From: an uncultured Pelagibacteraceae bacterium
GTDB lineage: Bacteria; Pseudomonadota; Alphaproteobacteria; Pelagibacterales; Pelagibacteraceae
Direction: 5' to 3'
NCBI GenBank assembly: GCA_902628195.1
Contig: CACOLY010000001.1
Location: 62,001-126,000 of the forward strand
Length of the DNA: 64,000 nt
A model generated the notes under the pieces. It searched no databases. It was not told the origin of the DNA and was given only the letters and a program-made list of their open reading frames with translations. How positions within the stretch are numbered: position 1 is the stretch's first letter; the number at the start of each line of letters is the position of its first letter. This document shows positions 46,218-54,896 of this stretch, piece by piece. Both the position numbers and the translations under genes were made by a program.

Positions 46218-48293
46218 ATGAAAATACCACAACTTAAAAAAATACCAGAGTTAAAATCTTGTCACAATATCACATGGGAGGATAATTATAGTTGGGTACA
46301 TCAAAAAAATATTCTAGAAGTTTTAAAAGATAGTTCAAAACTACTTCCTGAAGTTAGAAAATATCTAGAAGAGGAAAATAGTTATACAGAATATAATTTA
46401 AAAGATACTAAAGAGTATCAAAAAAAATTATTTGAAGAAATAAAAGGTAGAATAAAATTAAATGATGAGTCTTTAAAATTCAAAGACACCCAGTATGAAT
46501 ATTGGACAAAAACAACTGCTGAAGGAAATTATTCCATAAAACTCAGAAAAAAATTAAATTCTGATAATGTTGAAGAAATTTGGAATGGAGATAAAGAAAA
46601 AGAAAAATTAAAAACTGAATATTTTGGTGTAGGCGATTTGGAGGTTAGCTACAATGATAAATATTTAGGTTATTCTTTAGATTTAAAAGGTTCGGAATAT
46701 TATACGATATATTTAAGAGATATTTCCTCTAAAAAATTAATTACTGAACAAATAGATGACACAAGTGGAAGTATTACCTTTAGTTTAGATGATAAATATT
46801 TTTTTTACTCAAAACTAGATGAATTTCATAGACCTAGAAAGATTTTTAGACACAAAATAGGATCGTCTCCTAAAAATGATGAACTAATTTTCGAGGAAAA
46901 AAGTGATGCCTTTACTGTTGGGATAAGCTTAAGTTCAGACGAAAAATTTTTTTTTATTACCACTTCCGATCATAATACATCTGAGCAATACTATTTTGAT
47001 GTTAATGAAAATAAACCAAAACCAAAATTAATTAAAAAAAGAAAAAGGGGCATAATTTATTCTGTAAATTCTTGGAATGGTTTATATTATTGTCATACTA
47101 ATGAAAATGCGGAAGATTTTAAAATTGAAAAATGCAATGATTTATCAAAACAAAATTGGGAAATATACATTGCTCCTAAAAATGAAACCCTTATTGGTGG
47201 TCTAATTTTCTTAAATAATTGGATCATTAGAAGTGAAAAATCAAATGCTCTTGGAAAATTATTTGTAAAAAATAATCAAACAGAAATTGAGGAAGAATTA
47301 AATTTTACAGATGAAAAAGTGATTGTACCAAGTGTTTCATTAATACAAAGAGATAGAAATACTGATTTAGTTTATCTTTCTTACTCTTCCCCAAAAACAC
47401 CCAATAAAACTTATTTGTACAATTTAAAAACGAAAGATAAAAAATTAATTAAAGAACAAGAAATTCCATCAGGTCATAGTCCAGATGATTACATTGTGGA
47501 AAGATTAGAATGTCCATCTCATGATGGAAGACTCGTTCCAATTACTATAACAAGACATAAAAAAACAAAAATTGATGGATCGGCTAATTTACTTTTATAC
47601 GGTTACGGATCTTATGGAAGCTCTATGACTCCAGATTTTTCCACAACTAAGTTTAGTTTAGTTGATAGAGATATTATTTGGGTGACCGCTCATATAAGAG
47701 GCGGAATGGAAAGAGGAATGAAATGGTGGAAAGAAGGAAAACTTTTAAATAAAAAAAATACTTTTGAAGACTATATCTTTGTTGCAAAATATCTGATTGA
47801 AAAAAAATATTCATCTAAAGGAAAAATAATTGGTATGGGTGGATCAGCTGGAGGTTTATTAATGGGAGCAGTTGTTAATCAATCACCTGAATTTTTTTTA
47901 GGAGTTATCATGGCTGTACCATTTGTTGATTCTTTAACAACAAATCTTGATCATTCTTTACCATTGACAGTTGGTGAATTCGATGAGTTTGGTAATGCAA
48001 AAGATAATGAGGCACATTTTAAATATATTTTTTCTTACGCTCCATATAACAATATTAAAAAAATGGATTACCCACACATGCTAATTACTACAAGTCTAAG
48101 TGATAATAGGGTATTATTTGATGAACCAACAAAATTCACTGCCAAGCTTAGAGATTTTAAAACAGACAATAATTTACTTCTTCTTAAGACAGAAATGAAC
48201 GCAGGTCATGGTGGTAAATCAGGTCGTGATGGTGCTATCGAAGAAATAGCTTTTGATTATGCATTTGCTCTAAAAATTTCAGAAAAAATTTAA
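46218..48293 (+). CDS. ptrB: Oligopeptidase B (S9A serine peptidase)
   Basis: From ATG 46218 this encodes 691 aa; a TTG three codons upstream is less likely. It has the N-terminal seven-bladed propeller and a C-terminal hydrolase domain. The nucleophile is in GMGGSAGGLLMG, the histidine in NAGHGGKSGR, and an LLYGYGSYGSSM oxyanion segment is present. It cleaves short peptides, generally after basic residues. It may help use peptides from seawater or recycle cytoplasmic ones. Confidence 0.94.
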   Translation: MKIPQLKKIPELKSCHNITWEDNYSWVHQKNILEVLKDSSKLLPEVRKYLEEENSYTEYNLKDTKEYQKKLFEEIKGRIKLNDESLKFKDTQYEYWTKTTAEGNYSIKLRKKLNSDNVEEIWNGDKEKEKLKTEYFGVGDLEVSYNDKYLGYSLDLKGSEYYTIYLRDISSKKLITEQIDDTSGSITFSLDDKYFFYSKLDEFHRPRKIFRHKIGSSPKNDELIFEEKSDAFTVGISLSSDEKFFFITTSDHNTSEQYYFDVNENKPKPKLIKKRKRGIIYSVNSWNGLYYCHTNENAEDFKIEKCNDLSKQNWEIYIAPKNETLIGGLIFLNNWIIRSEKSNALGKLFVKNNQTEIEEELNFTDEKVIVPSVSLIQRDRNTDLVYLSYSSPKTPNKTYLYNLKTKDKKLIKEQEIPSGHSPDDYIVERLECPSHDGRLVPITITRHKKTKIDGSANLLLYGYGSYGSSMTPDFSTTKFSLVDRDIIWVTAHIRGGMERGMKWWKEGKLLNKKNTFEDYIFVAKYLIEKKYSSKGKIIGMGGSAGGLLMGAVVNQSPEFFLGVIMAVPFVDSLTTNLDHSLPLTVGEFDEFGNAKDNEAHFKYIFSYAPYNNIKKMDYPHMLITTSLSDNRVLFDEPTKFTAKLRDFKTDNNLLLLKTEMNAGHGGKSGRDGAIEEIAFDYAFALKISEKI

Positions 48294-48302
48294 TTTTTCC
48301 AT

Positions 48303-48333
48303 CTTGAATAAATTTAATTAATTCTTATATAAA
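48303..48333 (+). promoter_or_regulatory. RpoH-type promoter of hsp20
   Basis: CTTG (48303-48306, extended as CTTGAA) is followed after exactly 17 nt by CTTATATAAA (48324-48333). This matches the alphaproteobacterial heat-shock consensus CTTG-N17/18-CYTATNTNNG at all fixed positions but the last. The ATG lies 60 nt further on, which leaves a leader of about 50 nt with a hairpin. Confidence 0.65.
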
Positions 48334-48338
48334 AACAG

Positions 48339-48359
48339 TAAGTCGCCTATTGGGGCTTA
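48339..48359 (+). promoter_or_regulatory. Leader hairpin upstream of hsp20
   Basis: TAAGTCGCC (48339-48347), a TATT loop and GGGGCTTA (48352-48359) form an eight-pair stem with one bulged G and one G-U pair. It lies in the expected 5' leader, 21 nt before the Shine-Dalgarno AAGGAGG (48381-48387), which it does not mask. It could stabilise the mRNA or form part of a larger temperature-responsive fold; this is not demonstrated. Confidence 0.35.
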
Positions 48360-48393
48360 TATAAACAAACTTGCTTAAAAAAGGAGGATATAC

Positions 48394-48840
48394 ATGACAA
48401 GTAAGGATCTATCTATATTCAACTCATTAAGACCTTTTTCAATTGGTTTTGACGATATGTTTGATCAATTTGAAAATATGTTGGGCAATGGAGGTTTGAC
48501 TATGCAGTCAAATTATCCACCATATAACATTAGAAAAACAGGAAAGGACAATTATGCAATAGAAGTTGCTCTTGCCGGTTTTAATAAAGATGATGTTGAA
48601 GTTGAGTTTGAGGATAATTTATTGACCGTTAGAACTAAACAGGTCAAAAATTCTGAAAACAAAAATGAAGATGGTGAAGTTATTCATAGAGGTATTTCAC
48701 AAAGACAATTTGCTAGGTCATTTACAATTGCAGATGATGTAAAAGTAAATAGTGCACAGTTAAAAGATGGACTTTTAACAGTAGCTTGTGAAAGAATTTT
48801 ACCAGATCATAAGAAAAAAAGACTTATTAAGATTAAATAA
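48394..48840 (+). CDS. Small heat-shock protein, Hsp20 family
   Basis: A 148-aa alpha-crystallin protein. The domain runs from about residue 42 (NIRKTGKDNYAIEVALAGF) to residue 145, with the terminal AQLKDGLLTVACER motif and a C-terminal IKIK tail for oligomer contacts. It holds unfolded proteins for refolding by DnaK and GroEL. A strong AAGGAGG ribosome site lies 6 nt upstream, and the RpoH-type promoter at 48303 should drive it. Confidence 0.95.
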   Translation: MTSKDLSIFNSLRPFSIGFDDMFDQFENMLGNGGLTMQSNYPPYNIRKTGKDNYAIEVALAGFNKDDVEVEFEDNLLTVRTKQVKNSENKNEDGEVIHRGISQRQFARSFTIADDVKVNSAQLKDGLLTVACERILPDHKKKRLIKIK

Positions 48841-48852
48841 GTGCAAACCTTG

Positions 48853-48874
48853 CTTGTGGGGATTTCCCCACAAG
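48853..48874. terminator. 10-bp perfect hairpin between convergent genes
   Basis: CTTGTGGGGA (48853-48862) and TCCCCACAAG (48865-48874) are perfectly complementary around a central TT, so the real loop is probably four bases. It lies 12 nt after the hsp20 stop and 16 nt from the end of the convergent lipoprotein gene. Neither side has a long U-tract, but position and strength point to a bidirectional transcription stop or 3'-end protection. Confidence 0.6.
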
Positions 48875-48890
48875 TAAAATCTATAAAATT

Positions 48891-49193
48891 TTAAATACAC
48901 CCGCTCGATGAAAAGCTAATAATAGTATTATTGCTATTTAGTTCAAATTTTCTATCACAAGGGATTCCAAATTTTTTTGATTTGTAAATCAAAACTTTAT
49001 TCCCGATTTCATTCATAAAATCTTCTGTTGGATTTCCTAATTCTATTTTTAATTCATTTAGAGTTTTACCTACTAAACTTCCATACTCTTTATTTTCTTT
49101 TTCAGCTACTGCATCGGATTTTTCTTTAATTGTTTGACAACCAACAAATAGAAAAGAAATGAAGAAAACAATTATTAATTTTTTTAAATTCAT
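48891..49193 (-). CDS. Small lipoprotein, BamE/SmpA-like
   Basis: From ATG 49193 this encodes 100 aa; a TTG one codon upstream is ignored. A lipoprotein signal ends in LFVGCQ (Cys about residue 19). The mature part has GSLVGKTLNELKIELGNPTE, resembling the helix-turn of BamE/SmpA-type folds, and two C-terminal cysteines. It should be an outer-membrane-associated lipoprotein. Family assignment is loose. Confidence 0.7.
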   Translation of the reverse strand: MNLKKLIIVFFISFLFVGCQTIKEKSDAVAEKENKEYGSLVGKTLNELKIELGNPTEDFMNEIGNKVLIYKSKKFGIPCDRKFELNSNNTIISFSSSGCI

Positions 49194-49339
49194 CAATTTA
49201 TAATATCATATAAAGTAAATATAATAATTAACCTCAGGTTGTAAAAATTATTAACTTAACAACAAATTTAATAAATTGAACTAACTGTAAAAGGATTTTT
49301 CAATTAGAATCAAATACTGTACAGAAAAATGGAGGTCTA

Positions 49340-50626
49340 ATGTTAGATAACTACTTTAACTATAAAAAACATAAGACTGATTTTAAAACAGAAGTCGTTG
49401 CCGGAGTTTCTACTTTCTTAACAATGGCATACATAATGTTTTTAAATCCAGTCATATTAGCTGATGGTGGCTTTGATTTTGGTGGTGTATTTACCGCTAC
49501 TGCATGTGCTACGGCACTTGCATGTTTCATTGCTGCTTTTTATGCGAAGACCTGGCCTGTTGGACTTGCACCTGGTATGGGAATAAATGCATTTATTGCA
49601 TACGGTGTTTGTCTTGGAATGGAATATACTCCTGCAGAAGCTTTAGGAGCTGTATTAGTAGCCGGTGTAGTGTTCTTAATAATTTCACTTACACCAATCA
49701 GAGCTTGGTTAATTAACTCAATTCCAAAAAGCTTAAAGCTTGGTATTGGAGCAGGAATAGGAATGTTTCTTGCAATTATTGGATTTGAAATTATGGGATT
49801 AACAGCGGATAATCCTGTAACTTTAGTTCAATTGGGGGATTTATCAAATCCACTTCTTTTACTTGGTGCTGGAGCTTTTGTCTCTATGATAGTTATGGAG
49901 AAAAAAGGGATTAAAGGAAACATAATCATAGGTATACTTGTATTTAGTGCAATAGCTTGGTTAACTGGAGTCGGTAAATTTAATGGTGTTGTGTCTTCAC
50001 CACCACCAATGACTTACTTATTTGAGTTTGATCTTGGTGCTGCTCTATCTGCATCAATGGTTACTGTTGTTTTTACTTTATTCTTTATAGACTTTTTTGA
50101 TACAGCGGGAACACTTACGAGTGTTGCCAATGTAGCCGGAAAAATTGGTAAAGATGGTAAAATTCAAGACATTGACAAAGCTATGCTTTCAGACAGTGTT
50201 TCAACAGTTGCAGGTGCAATGATGGGAACATCTACTGTAACAACATATGTTGAGTCAGCAGCTGGAGTTAAAGCTGGTGGTAAAACTGGAATGACATCTT
50301 TAGTAATAGGTGTGCTTTTCTTACTATGTTTGTTTTTCAGTCCATTAGCTACTAGTTTACCTAAAGAAATTGATGGAGCTGCATTGATTTATATTGCTAC
50401 ACTATTTGTTAGAAATATTACAGATATTGAATGGGACGATATTGCTGAGTCAGGACCTGCTGTCCTTGCTATGTTGGCTATGCCGTTTACTTATTCTATT
50501 TCTCATGGAATAGCTTTAGCTTTTATAGCTTATGCTGCAATCAAAATTCTTACTGGTAAATTTGATGTAAGCCCAGCTATTTGGGTAATTGCTGCACTTA
50601 GTGTTGTAAGTTTTGCAGTAGCTTAA
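49340..50626 (+). CDS. NCS2-family purine permease (AzgA/PbuG-like)
   Basis: A 428-aa permease with 12-14 expected helices. The N-terminal GVSTFLTMAYIMFLNPVIL and the GLAPGMGINAFIAY segment, plus DFFDTAGTL, match the AzgA-type adenine/guanine/hypoxanthine branch. It would import purine bases by proton symport. A good GGAGG site lies 6 nt upstream. It converges with the purine salvage and catabolism operon at 50.7-56.7 kb, which fits a purine-uptake role. No purine riboswitch was seen in its leader. Confidence 0.9.
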   Translation: MLDNYFNYKKHKTDFKTEVVAGVSTFLTMAYIMFLNPVILADGGFDFGGVFTATACATALACFIAAFYAKTWPVGLAPGMGINAFIAYGVCLGMEYTPAEALGAVLVAGVVFLIISLTPIRAWLINSIPKSLKLGIGAGIGMFLAIIGFEIMGLTADNPVTLVQLGDLSNPLLLLGAGAFVSMIVMEKKGIKGNIIIGILVFSAIAWLTGVGKFNGVVSSPPPMTYLFEFDLGAALSASMVTVVFTLFFIDFFDTAGTLTSVANVAGKIGKDGKIQDIDKAMLSDSVSTVAGAMMGTSTVTTYVESAAGVKAGGKTGMTSLVIGVLFLLCLFFSPLATSLPKEIDGAALIYIATLFVRNITDIEWDDIAESGPAVLAMLAMPFTYSISHGIALAFIAYAAIKILTGKFDVSPAIWVIAALSVVSFAVA

Positions 50627-50641
50627 AGAGATAATTTTTAG

Positions 50642-50680
50642 AAAAGGCGGTCTAAATTTTAGATCGCCTTTTTTATTTTT
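50642..50680. terminator. Bidirectional intrinsic terminator
   Basis: AAAAGGCG (50642-50649) pairs with CGCCTTTT (50665-50672), extended inward by a G-U and five A-T/C-G pairs to a 14-bp stem with a 3-base loop. A T-tract follows on the plus strand, and a shorter one on the minus strand. It lies between the convergent permease and phosphoribosyltransferase genes and ends at the latter's stop codon. Confidence 0.85.
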
Positions 50681-51197
50681 GGTGTTTTTTTTTAATTTCT
50701 TCAATCCTTATTTCCTCATAAATTTCAAAAGGTTGAACTATCCAAGGATTGCCTTTTAATCTAGTTGCGCAAAAATCAGGCTCAAATGTAGATTTTTGTT
50801 TTTTCCAAAGAGTTGCTGTCTTGATATCATCTATTTTACCTTTAATTGGCTCATATTGTTTTAACCAATCAATACTTTTGTTAAATGTTATCCCTGTATC
50901 CGATAAATCATCACAAAGAAGTATTCTGCCACCCATGTTTGGAGCAATTGAACTCATTTCTCTTGAAAAAACTATATCACCCTGTTCGTCCTCGACACCT
51001 TTTCCACTATATGACTCAACTGCTAAATACGCACATTTCAATTTAAATATTCTGCTCAATACATCGATCATAGGAGCAGCACCTCTCATAATACCAATCA
51101 ATATGTCAGGTTTGTAGCCACTTTCATCAATCATGATAGCTAATTTTTCTACCGTCTTATTATAATCATCCCAGCTAACAATTAATTTTTCTGACAT
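50673..51197 (-). CDS. Phosphoribosyltransferase, purine salvage type
   Basis: A 174-aa type I PRTase. The PRPP-binding motif is ILLCDDLSDTGITF, preceded by ILIGIMRGAAPMIDVLS. The fold and length match xanthine-guanine or hypoxanthine phosphoribosyltransferases. At the end of the purine catabolic operon and next to a purine permease, it likely converts imported purine bases to nucleotides. Base specificity (xanthine, guanine or hypoxanthine) is not decidable from sequence. Confidence 0.85.
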   Translation of the reverse strand: MSEKLIVSWDDYNKTVEKLAIMIDESGYKPDILIGIMRGAAPMIDVLSRIFKLKCAYLAVESYSGKGVEDEQGDIVFSREMSSIAPNMGGRILLCDDLSDTGITFNKSIDWLKQYEPIKGKIDDIKTATLWKKQKSTFEPDFCATRLKGNPWIVQPFEIYEEIRIEEIKKKHQK

Positions 51198-51211
51198 TTC
51201 TAGATTATGTT

Positions 51212-52117
51212 TTAAATATAAAAAATAATACCAGCAAGTAATATTAAAGCAATGATTGATCCAAACAAAATACTTGGTTTATTAATATTTCTTCCCCTTA
51301 GATTAAAATAGTGTCTTGCCATTACAGAAATAATTCCAATTAAACATAGAATTAACCAATTATATTTATGATATACTAAAAAACTATAATGTCCTGATAA
51401 CATTATGAATAAAACTAGAAATGTTGAATAATTATTGTGAATTGATCTTTGTTTAGCTGCTATGGACAGGCTTATATCAACTTCTTTATTTTCTTTACTG
51501 CTATTAATAATATTCATTTGGTTTGGAATAATAACTGTTAAAACGTTTGCAAACATATTTGTTCCTATTATCAAACCAACACTTAAGAAAGCAAATTTTG
51601 GCCCAAAAATTTTTGTTAAAACAAAAGATAAAACACATAATAGAATAAACATTGTTAATAAGAATAAAAAACTATTTCTAATCAGACGTGATTTGCATAA
51701 AAAATCATAAATTAACCAAGAAACAAATATAGATAAAACTGAATATATAATTGCTGTAGATGGAGTTAAAGTCATTACTCTTTTATCAACCATTAAAATA
51801 CCAGCATTATAATAATAAATTACTGCAAGTAACAGTATTCCAGTTATAAATGTTAGGTAGCTTTGCCATTTAAATATTACTAATTGATTCAGAAAAATTT
51901 TATTAGGTGATGTTTTAAGTCTTTGTAATTTATAATAAAAACCTGAATGCATTAAATAACCTTCACCATCTATTTCTTCAGATTTAAGATCTTTGTTAAG
52001 TTTGTTATCTAGATAATTAAATAAAAAACTATTCCCTACCCATAGAATTGCAAATAGTACATGTCCCCATCTTAAAATTGCCTCAGACCATTTAAGTGTA
52101 TAGCTAAGTATTTCCAT
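51212..52117 (-). CDS. puuD: PuuD-type membrane urate oxidase, lacking cytochrome c domain
   Basis: A 301-aa integral membrane protein with eight or nine helices. AILRWGHVLFAILWVGNSF, the HSGFYYKLQRL segment, FKWQSYLTFITGILLL, FANVLTVIIPNQ and AAKQRSIHNNYSTF match the N-terminal (DUF989) domain of PuuD. It would oxidise urate to 5-hydroxyisourate. Characterised PuuD has a C-terminal cytochrome c domain with CxxCH; here the protein ends after the membrane part and has no CxxCH. An alternative electron acceptor must exist. Genes before and after belong to the same purine pathway. Confidence 0.88.
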   Translation of the reverse strand: MEILSYTLKWSEAILRWGHVLFAILWVGNSFLFNYLDNKLNKDLKSEEIDGEGYLMHSGFYYKLQRLKTSPNKIFLNQLVIFKWQSYLTFITGILLLAVIYYYNAGILMVDKRVMTLTPSTAIIYSVLSIFVSWLIYDFLCKSRLIRNSFLFLLTMFILLCVLSFVLTKIFGPKFAFLSVGLIIGTNMFANVLTVIIPNQMNIINSSKENKEVDISLSIAAKQRSIHNNYSTFLVLFIMLSGHYSFLVYHKYNWLILCLIGIISVMARHYFNLRGRNINKPSILFGSIIALILLAGIIFYI

Positions 52118-52588
52118 TTAGTATTTTATTTTGTCCTCTTTATTTTTCCAAATCTCAAATGCCTCTAAAGCTTCATCTCTATGCATTTGTGTCATTTTAA
52201 TTTTTCTGTCATTAATTTCTTTATTCATTTCAGAGTAAATAAATGAATCATCAAAGTCTATATTCTTAGCATCCATTCTGGTGTTAGCATAAAAGATGTT
52301 ATCAATATGAGCCCAATATATCGCTGACAAACACATAGGACACGGCTCACAAGTTGAATATAGATCACATCCTTTTAAAAAAAAATCATTTAAATTTTTA
52401 CATGCATTTCTAATTGCTACAATTTCTGCATGAGCAGTTGGGTCATTATTTGAGGTAACTTGATTAAAACCTTCCGCTATAATTTTGTTTTCTTTAACTA
52501 TTACACAGCCAAATGGCCCACCTTTAGTTTTTGCACTTTGAAGTGATAAATCAATTGCTCTTAACATAAATTTTGATTTATCTTTCAT
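52118..52588 (-). CDS. guaD: Guanine deaminase, cytidine-deaminase fold
   Basis: A 156-aa protein of exactly the length of Bacillus GuaD, with strong resemblance: GGPFGCVIVKEN, the zinc motif PTAHAEIVAIR, CEPCPMCLSAIYWAH and DDSFIYSE. It deaminates guanine to xanthine, the substrate of the neighbouring xanthine dehydrogenase. It sits 4 nt from xdhB and directly abuts puuD. tRNA adenosine deaminase is excluded by the GuaD-type C-terminus and context. Confidence 0.92.
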   Translation of the reverse strand: MKDKSKFMLRAIDLSLQSAKTKGGPFGCVIVKENKIIAEGFNQVTSNNDPTAHAEIVAIRNACKNLNDFFLKGCDLYSTCEPCPMCLSAIYWAHIDNIFYANTRMDAKNIDFDDSFIYSEMNKEINDRKIKMTQMHRDEALEAFEIWKNKEDKIKY

Positions 52589-52592
52589 ATAA

Positions 52593-54896
52593 CTAAATTT
52601 TGCTTTTCAGTTCACTTATACTCATTAATATTTTTTCGGGAGTTGCTGGGGCATCTAAATTTGGTGTTTTTTTGTAGTCTACCACAGATGCTATTGCATC
52701 TTTAATTGCAAAAAAAACACTCATCGCAAGCATTAAAGGAGGTTCTCCAGTAGTTTTTTGTTTATTTACAACATTTTCAACATTAGATCCTTTCTCAAAA
52801 ATCTCTACATTAAACTTATCAGGTGTATCAGTGACTGCGGGTATTTTATATGTGGATGGTGAAAAGGTTTTTAATTTACCAGATTTATCCCAAACTACTT
52901 CTTCCATTGTTAACCAGCCTTGGCCTTGAATAAAACCACCTTCAATTTGACCAAGTTCTAATGCTGGATTAATTGCATTTCCCGCATCATGAACTATATC
53001 GACCCTATCAACTTTATTCTCTCCTGTAAGTGTATCAACTGTAACTTCCGATACTGCAGCACCATAACAAAAATAATAAAATGGTCTTCCATGAAATTTT
53101 TTTTTATCAAAATTAATTTTTGGTGTTGAATAAAATCCTGATGAAGAAAGAGAAATTCTATTTAAGTAAGCTTCTTCTATTATCTTTTTAAAATTAAATA
53201 TTCTATTTCCAAAATAAATATTTTGATTTTTATAAATAGGTTCAATTTTTGAATAAATCTTGTACTTATCTCTTATAAAATTATTTATATTTTTTTTAAT
53301 TTTTCCAGCTGCGTTTAAAGTAGCGGCACCATTTAAATCTGTTGTGGAAGATGCAGCGCTAGCAGATGTATTTGGAACTTTAGAGGTATTTGTTGATGAA
53401 ATTTTCACTTTTTCAAAAGGTAAACCAAACGTATTAGCCACAAGCTGTGCAATTTTAGTATGAGTTCCTTGACCCATTTCTATACCCCCATGATTCAAGT
53501 AAACACTACCATCTGTATAAATATGTACTAACGCCCCAGCTTGATTTAAGTGGATGGTTGTAAAAGAAATACCAAATTTTACAGGTGTTAAAGCTATACC
53601 TTTTTTTTTATAATTATTTTTTAAATTAAAATTTTTAATATCCTCATATCTTTTTTTATAATTTGATTTATCTAATAAATTTTTAAAAATATCATGAATT
53701 ACATTATCATTAATTTTCATCCCATAATGAGTAATGTTTCTCTCTTTTAAACCATAAAAATTATTTTTTCTTACTTCACTAGGATCTTTTTTTAAAAATC
53801 TGGCTATGTTATCGATTATATTTTCTATAGCCATCATACCTTGATTTCCACCAAATCCTCTAAATGCTGTTGAAGATGAAGTATTAGTTTTACAAAGATA
53901 ATTTTTAACTTCTAAATCTGATAAATAATAAGCATTATCTAAATGTAACAAAGCTCTCTCATTAATAGCATAAGATAAATCTGGTGACATTCCGCATCTA
54001 GATGCAAGTTTAAGCTTCAGCCCTTCTATTTTACCATTATCATTAAATCCAACTTCGTATTCAGAATAAAAGTCGTGTCTCTTACCAGTAATTATAATAT
54101 CGTCATCTCTATCCAATCTTAATTTAATTGGTTTACTAGTTTTATGTGATAATAATGCACAAATTGCAGCTGTCATAAAGTTTGTTTCTTTACCACCAAA
54201 TCCACCACCAATTCTTCTTACCATTACTGTAATAGAATTACTTTTTTGTTTTAACATCTTAGCGACAATCTGTTGCGTTTCAGAGGGATGTTGTGTTGAG
54301 CTGTAAATTGTTAAATTATTATCTTCTTGGGGAATGACTAGGCAAACTTGTCCTTCTAAATAAAAATGTTCTTGACTACCGGTATTAAACTTACCTTTTA
54401 ATTTATTTTTTGATTTAATTATTTTGTTTTGAGGATCACCCTTTTTAATAATTCTAGGTTCAAATAGAAGATTATTTTTTTTCAATGCATCCTCTATGGT
54501 AACAATTGGTTTTAATTCCTCATAGGTGATTTTAGCTTTTAAAACAGCTTTTCTTGCTAATTCAGTCGAAATTGCTGCAACAGCAAATAAAGGTTGACCA
54601 AAGTATTCAATTTTTGTTTTTGGAAATATTGGATCTCCATCAAAGACTGGACCAACATCATTTCTTCCTGGAATATCTTTATAAGTGATAATGGATATCA
54701 CTCCTTCACTTTCTTTAACATCTTTTAAATCAATCTTTTTTATTTTTGCATGAGCTTTTTTGCTCCATCCAATAGCTCCATAAAGAGTATTTAATGGCTC
54801 ACTAACATCATCTGTATATTGAGCTAAACCAGTCACATGCTTATTAGCACTATCGTGTGGTATACTTTGCCCTTTTAATAGTTGCTCATTTTTCAT
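52593..54896 (-). CDS. xdhB: Xanthine dehydrogenase, molybdopterin-binding subunit
   Basis: A 767-aa molybdenum hydroxylase large subunit. RRIGGGFGGKE, AFRGFGGNQG, NHGGIEMGQGTHTK and the catalytic-glutamate segment TTGEPPLMLAMS are all present. With XdhA it oxidises hypoxanthine and xanthine to urate. It overlaps xdhA by 4 nt. Length matches two-subunit bacterial XdhB. No XdhC maturation factor or molybdenum cofactor genes are in the window. Confidence 0.96.
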   Translation of the reverse strand: MKNEQLLKGQSIPHDSANKHVTGLAQYTDDVSEPLNTLYGAIGWSKKAHAKIKKIDLKDVKESEGVISIITYKDIPGRNDVGPVFDGDPIFPKTKIEYFGQPLFAVAAISTELARKAVLKAKITYEELKPIVTIEDALKKNNLLFEPRIIKKGDPQNKIIKSKNKLKGKFNTGSQEHFYLEGQVCLVIPQEDNNLTIYSSTQHPSETQQIVAKMLKQKSNSITVMVRRIGGGFGGKETNFMTAAICALLSHKTSKPIKLRLDRDDDIIITGKRHDFYSEYEVGFNDNGKIEGLKLKLASRCGMSPDLSYAINERALLHLDNAYYLSDLEVKNYLCKTNTSSSTAFRGFGGNQGMMAIENIIDNIARFLKKDPSEVRKNNFYGLKERNITHYGMKINDNVIHDIFKNLLDKSNYKKRYEDIKNFNLKNNYKKKGIALTPVKFGISFTTIHLNQAGALVHIYTDGSVYLNHGGIEMGQGTHTKIAQLVANTFGLPFEKVKISSTNTSKVPNTSASAASSTTDLNGAATLNAAGKIKKNINNFIRDKYKIYSKIEPIYKNQNIYFGNRIFNFKKIIEEAYLNRISLSSSGFYSTPKINFDKKKFHGRPFYYFCYGAAVSEVTVDTLTGENKVDRVDIVHDAGNAINPALELGQIEGGFIQGQGWLTMEEVVWDKSGKLKTFSPSTYKIPAVTDTPDKFNVEIFEKGSNVENVVNKQKTTGEPPLMLAMSVFFAIKDAIASVVDYKKTPNLDAPATPEKILMSISELKSKI

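Noticed and set aside
49194-49339. Purine riboswitch upstream of the NCS2 permease
   Set aside because: I could find neither the conserved purine-aptamer junction nor its paired stems in this A+T-rich leader.
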